Positions 60,333 to 64,000 of a stretch of 64,000 nt of DNA are shown piece after piece. Source of the DNA: Bacteroidales bacterium (GTDB lineage: Bacteria > Bacteroidota > Bacteroidia > Bacteroidales > UBA932); NCBI GenBank assembly GCA_024695285.1, contig JAILIM010000031.1, forward strand, positions 1-64,000, written 5' to 3'. The stretch's first letter is position 1. The number at the start of each line of letters is the position of its first letter. Both the position numbers and the translations under genes were made by a program. The notes below the pieces were generated by a model that worked only from the letters and a program-made list of their open reading frames with translations, was not told the DNA's origin and did not search any database.

Positions 60333-61592
60333 ATGAGCAAGTTATATCGTTTGTTGTGCGTCCTTGCGCTGTTCCTGCCCGCCATCCTTCATGGCCAGAG
60401 CGACAGCTTGCGCTTCAGCGCGAAGGGCGTGGTACGCGATGCCGATTCGGGGCGCATACTCCCGGCTGTGGCAGTGTCGGTGCCCGGAACCAGCTATGCA
60501 ACCATATCCAATGACGACGGCACGTTCATCATAAAATCCGACAGGCCCATGGAGACGCTGACATTCAGCTGCATGGGCTACGAAACAATCAGCCTCAGCG
60601 TTCCTGCCGACCAGACAGATGTGATGCGGGTGCGCCTGAAGCGGGGGAGCATGACGCTGGACCCGTCGCTCGTCGTTTCCGGCGACCCGCTGGCCATCCT
60701 GCGCCAGGCCATATACCGCATCCCCAACAACTGCCCCAACGAGCCGGAACTCTTCGACTGCTTCTACCGTGAAACCGTACGCAAGCGCCAGCGCTTCATC
60801 TACGTCTCCGAAGCGGTCACCAAAATGTACAAGGCATCTTTCTCCGATTCATTCGGACGCGACCGTGCGGCCGTGGTGAAGAGCCGCCTGCTGACCAGCC
60901 CCCGCAAGTCCGACACCCTCGCCGTCAAGGTGGTCGGCGGACCCGTCATGTCCGTCGATCTCGACATCGTCAAGACGCGCGGCATAGTGCTCGACACCGA
61001 CGCCCTCGACTTCTACCGCCTGGAGATGCTGGAGCCGCGCCCCATCGACGGCAGGATGCAGTTCGTCATACGCATGTCGCCTGCGCGCGAAGCCGACATC
61101 GCCCTCCAGAACGGAACCGTCTACATCGACCGTGAGACGCTGGCATTCACGAGGATAGAGCTCTCCCTCGACATGTCAGACGAGACCAAGGCGACCCGCG
61201 CGATGCTCGTCAAGCGCCCGCCCGGCATACGCTTCAAGCCCAAGGAAATGTCCCTCCTGCTGGACTACAAGACCGAAGGCGGCAAGTCCCGTATCAGCTA
61301 CCTGAAAACCCAGTTCCGCTTCAACTGCGACTGGCGCAAGAGACTGTTTGCCACTGAGTTCACGGCCGTGGCCGAGATGGTGGTGACGAACCGCCGGGAG
61401 CGCGGGGAAGTGTCGAAAATCAACCGTTCGGAGGCATTCAGCTCTTCCTCGTCCCTTGCCGACAAGACGGAGTTCTACTCCGATCCTGATTTCTGGAAGG
61501 ACTACAACATCATCGAGCCCACCGTCGGCCTCGAGCAGGCCGTCGGGCGCCTGAAGGCCACGGAACAAGATTCTTCGCTTCGCTCAGAATGA
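60333..61592 (+). CDS. Carboxypeptidase-regulatory-like domain protein
   Basis: This 419-residue exported protein starts at ATG 60333 (MSKLYRLLCVLALFLPAILHGQ). Residues about 28-110 are a carboxypeptidase D regulatory-like beta-sandwich (KGVVRDADSGRILPAVAVSVPGTSYATISNDDGTFII; LTFSCMGYETISLSV), common in Bacteroidetes envelope proteins. The remaining 300 residues are an unassigned conserved-looking region (CFYRETVRKRQRFIYVSEAV; TLAFTRIELSLDMSDETKA; MSLLLDYKTEGGKSRISYLKTQFRFNCDW). The last residues (about DSSLRSE) and the stop codon come from the dispersed 26-bp repeat at 61569-61594, so the original C-terminus may be lost. It overlaps the convergent CotH gene by 9 nt. Confidence 0.75.
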   Translation: MSKLYRLLCVLALFLPAILHGQSDSLRFSAKGVVRDADSGRILPAVAVSVPGTSYATISNDDGTFIIKSDRPMETLTFSCMGYETISLSVPADQTDVMRVRLKRGSMTLDPSLVVSGDPLAILRQAIYRIPNNCPNEPELFDCFYRETVRKRQRFIYVSEAVTKMYKASFSDSFGRDRAAVVKSRLLTSPRKSDTLAVKVVGGPVMSVDLDIVKTRGIVLDTDALDFYRLEMLEPRPIDGRMQFVIRMSPAREADIALQNGTVYIDRETLAFTRIELSLDMSDETKATRAMLVKRPPGIRFKPKEMSLLLDYKTEGGKSRISYLKTQFRFNCDWRKRLFATEFTAVAEMVVTNRRERGEVSKINRSEAFSSSSSLADKTEFYSDPDFWKDYNIIEPTVGLEQAVGRLKATEQDSSLRSE

Positions 61593-61594
61593 CA
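61569..61594. repeat. Dispersed 26-bp repeat supplying both stop codons
   Basis: A copy of the repeat beginning GATTCTTCGCT and ending CAGAATGACA. Read on plus it ends the gene at 61592 (TCAGAATGA); read on minus it ends the CotH gene at 61584 (TCATTCTGA). An identical sequence in reverse is at 54065-54090, and a close copy at 49585-49610. Confidence 0.9.
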
Positions 61595-62942
61595 GGGTAG
61601 ATACGGATTCGGCCTTGGCCTGGAAGAAATTGTCCTTGCCGAAGGTCGTGAGCCGGTATTCGGCGTGGTTGCCCCAGGAGGCGGGGCGGTCTTCGATTTT
61701 CATATCCTCACCGGTGTCGTTGGCCACGTAGGGGGCTATTCTCTGCTGCCATGACAGTATACGCTCACGAGCTGCTGCGGGCGTGCTCAGTCCGGCGGTC
61801 GTGGTCAGCTCCCGGAGAAATCCTACGTACATGTCCCTCCACTGCGGGCGGGCCAGGATTTTCGCCACCAGGGGATTCCTGTCGTCGCCCCAGTGCAGCG
61901 GGTCCTGTCGCCCTGCGTCGCTCTGGACGCCGCACTGCAGGCTCGTGCCCAGCGTGTTATCGTAGTCAAAGGGGATGAAATAAACCTTGCCTTCCGGAGT
62001 GAAGTACAGGTAGTAGTTGTTGGAATTGTTCCAGTAGTCGTCCCACATTCCCACGGCCACGTTGACCGCATAGGTCCGCAGGAACAGCTCTATGTCCATG
62101 ACAGACTCTATCCAGTTGTAGAACACGTCGTTGTTGTAGGAGTTCAGTTTGTGGACGAAGTCGTCGAACTGTTGCCGGGCTAGTTCCTGGTCAGCGCCGC
62201 ATTTAAACTCGAAGGTGCCCCCGCTCTTGCGCAGTCCCGCACCGTAGACGCTTTTCCACAGGTTGCCTTCAGCCGAGAGCAGAAGAGGCTTTCTGGCCCG
62301 CAGGTAGTTCTTGTCTATGTGCTCCAGCATCCCGTACACTCCAAAGTAGGCCTCACGGCTGCCGCCAGCCTTCACCCACACGCGTGTGTAGATATCATTT
62401 ATGGCGGTCCACACGCCGAATCGGCGGAACAGGTCGTAACAGTAAATCTCGCGTACGTATGCCGGATCGTCCTTGAACCACTTAAGGTCGACTTGCCGTA
62501 CACCTTCGACGGTGTGCAGATAGTTCTTCTCGAAATAGTGGAAGTCCAGTGAAAAGTGGCAGTGGTGCCAGTCCGGGTTCTTGTTGTCGTGCATCCTGCC
62601 CTTGTTCCCTTCGGGACGTCGCCGGGACGTGTTGCCGCGGAGCCTTATGCCAGCACTGGGGATTTCCCGTCTGTCGTCACCCTTGACGTACAGGACAATG
62701 CATCGGACGAAGTCGTTGTTGTCGGGATCGCTGTCGTAGGCCTTCAGCAGCTTGTTCCATTCATCCTCGGTGAATGACAGGTGGATTTCGGGGATAACGG
62801 AACTGTCGAAGACATATGAATATGCTGCCTCCCAGTCCACGTTGTCGGGCCTGTCTTCCGGGAGCAGGGGAATGTCCTGCCCCGATGGCTTGCAGCCGAA
62901 TAGCCACAGCACCGATAGAAAGACTGTCAGAAGGCGTTTCAT
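61584..62942 (-). CDS. CotH-family lipoprotein
   Basis: This 452-residue protein starts at ATG 62942, giving lipobox Cys17 (LWLFGC). It matches the CotH kinase-like family: IPEIHLSFTEDEWNKLL, a GIRLRGNTSRRR segment, LHTVEGVRQVDLKWF, the YFGVYGMLEHIDKNYL core and FIPFDYDNTLGTS near residue 340. Family members in spore formers phosphorylate coat proteins; in Bacteroidetes the role is unclear and a surface or matrix function is likely. The last three codons and stop lie in the dispersed repeat. It follows the nucleotidyltransferase by 10 nt. Confidence 0.87.
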   Translation of the reverse strand: MKRLLTVFLSVLWLFGCKPSGQDIPLLPEDRPDNVDWEAAYSYVFDSSVIPEIHLSFTEDEWNKLLKAYDSDPDNNDFVRCIVLYVKGDDRREIPSAGIRLRGNTSRRRPEGNKGRMHDNKNPDWHHCHFSLDFHYFEKNYLHTVEGVRQVDLKWFKDDPAYVREIYCYDLFRRFGVWTAINDIYTRVWVKAGGSREAYFGVYGMLEHIDKNYLRARKPLLLSAEGNLWKSVYGAGLRKSGGTFEFKCGADQELARQQFDDFVHKLNSYNNDVFYNWIESVMDIELFLRTYAVNVAVGMWDDYWNNSNNYYLYFTPEGKVYFIPFDYDNTLGTSLQCGVQSDAGRQDPLHWGDDRNPLVAKILARPQWRDMYVGFLRELTTTAGLSTPAAARERILSWQQRIAPYVANDTGEDMKIEDRPASWGNHAEYRLTTFGKDNFFQAKAESVSTLSF

Positions 62943-62952
62943 GGAGATTGTC

Positions 62953-63702
62953 TCAAATGCCGCGCTCCAGGATGGACCTGCAGACTTTTTCCGCTTCGGC
63001 AAGGGAATCCAGCTTGCCCACGTCCACGAGCGTAAGGCTCTCAGGCACAATCCCATAGATTGGATGCTCCGCGCATGCCCGCAGGTAAAAGTCCACGATA
63101 GGGAACCGCTCCGTACAGCCGTAGGAATCAAACACTCCGAAAATGTCAGAAGAAATGTTGTGGATGCCGGCGAATGCAAAGCGCCGGCATTTGCCTGCAT
63201 CCAGCCCGGGATATGGACTGCGCACCTCGCCTGTCGTAAGATTGGTCCAGCCCACGAGGCGCATGTCATCGTCGAACAGGAAATAGCGCTGCGTCTCCCT
63301 CTGGCTGACCAGCAAGGATGCCAGCGCCCCGGGCCGGCACATTTCCCGGAAGCGGCCCAGGTCCAGGTCGGAGATGATATCCACATTGTGGATCAGGAAG
63401 TTGCCGCTTCCTTCCAGCAGATGGCGTGCGTGCTTTATCGCACCTCCTGTCTCACGCAGCAGGTCGGTTTCGTCCGACACGCTGACGGGCGCTCCGAAGT
63501 CGTGGGAATCAAGGTATTCGCGTATCTGCCCGGCAAAATGGTGGACATTGACCACGAGCTCGTCGTAGCCTGCAGCCACGAGTTTGCGGAGGACGTGCGC
63601 CAGCAGGGGTTCGCCGCAAACCGGCACGAGCGCCTTGGGCATGCTGTCCGTAATCGGCTTGAGCCGCGTGCCGAGCCCGGCGGCAAACACCATCGCTTTC
63701 AT
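62953..63702 (-). CDS. MurU-like sugar-phosphate nucleotidyltransferase
   Basis: This 249-residue Rossmann-like nucleotidyltransferase has the signature AAGLGTRLKPITDSMPKALVPVCG at the N-terminus, with NVHHFAGQI, DLLRETGGAIKHA and HNVDIISDLDL as later landmarks. It resembles MurU (N-acetylmuramate 1-phosphate uridylyltransferase) and mannose/glucose-1-phosphate nucleotidyltransferases. The upstream RapZ-C-domain gene, often fused to an AmgK-like sugar kinase in Bacteroidetes, favours the MurNAc recycling role. It overlaps that gene by 4 nt (ATGA). Confidence 0.85.
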   Translation of the reverse strand: MKAMVFAAGLGTRLKPITDSMPKALVPVCGEPLLAHVLRKLVAAGYDELVVNVHHFAGQIREYLDSHDFGAPVSVSDETDLLRETGGAIKHARHLLEGSGNFLIHNVDIISDLDLGRFREMCRPGALASLLVSQRETQRYFLFDDDMRLVGWTNLTTGEVRSPYPGLDAGKCRRFAFAGIHNISSDIFGVFDSYGCTERFPIVDFYLRACAEHPIYGIVPESLTLVDVGKLDSLAEAEKVCRSILERGI

Positions 63703-64000
63703 AGGCTCTTCTCCATGTCAAGTTCCCTGTGGGTAATCTTCACCTTGACGTCGTACTTCTCGGAAAGATGCTTCCCCAGGTGCTCGGCGCAGAACACGGA
63801 ACGGTGCTGCCCGCCGGTGCAGCCGAAGCATACCTGCAGGTGGGTGAACTTGCGCTCGATGAAGCGCTCCACGTGGGCGTCGACCAACTTGTAGACGCTC
63901 TTCAGGAACACTATGACCTCGCCGTCGTCTTCCAGGAATTTGATCACCTCGGGGTCGTTGCCGTTGAACTGGCGGTAGTGCTCATATTTGCCGGGATTGT
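63699..64000 (-). CDS. RapZ C-terminal-like domain protein (5' part beyond window)
   Basis: Only the last 100 or so codons are visible; the frame runs open to the window edge, so the start is outside. The visible part contains NPGKYEHYRQFNGNDPEVIKFL, the FTHLQVCFGCTGGQHRSVFCAEHL core of RapZ C-terminal domains and a KVKITHREL end. In Bacteroidetes this domain is commonly attached to a phosphotransferase of the AmgK type, which phosphorylates MurNAc or GlcNAc; the coupled MurU-like gene supports that reading, but the kinase half is not in view. Confidence 0.75.
   Translation of the reverse strand, partial: NPGKYEHYRQFNGNDPEVIKFLEDDGEVIVFLKSVYKLVDAHVERFIERKFTHLQVCFGCTGGQHRSVFCAEHLGKHLSEKYDVKVKITHRELDMEKSL

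Noticed and set aside
62943..63386. N-terminal extension of the CotH protein up to 63386
   Set aside because: It lies opposite the MurU-like gene's frame on the same strand, is Trp/Ser/Cys-rich nonsense, and the internal ATG at 62942 gives a perfect lipoprotein signal.

Overview
The window is chromosomal DNA of a member of the Bacteroidales, probably an uncultured or gut-associated lineage with unusually high GC for the order (clearly above 50% by eye). The evidence is a SusC/SusD pair, BACON and fimbrillin-like (Mfa-like) lipoproteins, many type II lipoprotein signals, Bacteroidetes-type promoters (TTTG, about 20 bp, TAnnTTTG) and many starts with no Shine-Dalgarno sequence. The species cannot be named from the sequence.

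Layout. 1-3241: promoter, a 47-codon small ORF and two fimbrillin-like lipoproteins. 3261-7092 (minus): corA-like channel, lipoprotein aldose 1-epimerase and lipoprotein endonuclease/exonuclease/phosphatase. 7238-16069: housekeeping genes fba, gmk-nadD, mntP-recR-pnuC, rpsA-rnz, a cell-wall glucosaminidase and mltG. 16132-19610: secreted M16 peptidase, DUF1573 protein and a two-cluster ferredoxin. 19760-23072: small ORF plus a 1046-residue GLUG-repeat lipoprotein. 23158-45623: LacI-type regulator, then one long plus-strand gene train with very short gaps: ribokinase, GRP/DMT-type sugar transporter, nucleoside hydrolase fused to a HAD phosphatase, metallophosphoesterase, BACON/LamG lipoprotein, SusC, SusD, BACON-GLUG lipoprotein, small ORF, fimbrillin-GLUG lipoprotein, fimbrillin-metallophosphoesterase fusion and a secreted MBL-fold hydrolase. 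It resembles the ribose-utilisation (rus) loci known from Bacteroides, but is extended with several secreted phosphoesterases. The inferred logic is dephosphorylation of nucleotides outside the cytoplasm, cleavage of nucleosides, import of ribose and phosphorylation by RbsK. 45647-48579: small ORF plus GLUG lipoprotein, AT-rich in its second half.

48802-57793: VapBC-like toxin-antitoxin pair, MgtC-like protein, cation efflux protein, MscS channel, Fe/Mn superoxide dismutase, rhaB-rhaA, and a secreted beta-helix protein with a secreted thioredoxin-like partner. 58100-58174: tRNA-Val(CAC), flanked by a perfect inverted repeat. 58217-64000: OM barrel protein and glycerophosphodiesterase (minus), a carboxypeptidase-regulatory-domain protein (plus), and a minus-strand operon of a RapZ-C-domain protein (cut by the window edge), a MurU-like nucleotidyltransferase and a CotH-family lipoprotein.

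Most notable observations: (1) four unannotated 44-51-codon ORFs sharing a Y-x-x-P core and a Cys/acidic tail, each ending 10-16 nt before a fimbrillin/GLUG lipoprotein gene; (2) a dispersed 26-bp repeat that is carried in frame inside rhaB as an inverted pair, supplies stop codons to two convergent genes at 61569-61594, and begins a tandem array at 49585; (3) the ribose/nucleotide scavenging locus with its nucleoside hydrolase-HAD and fimbrillin-phosphoesterase fusions; (4) repeats that embed the 3' end of tRNA-Val.
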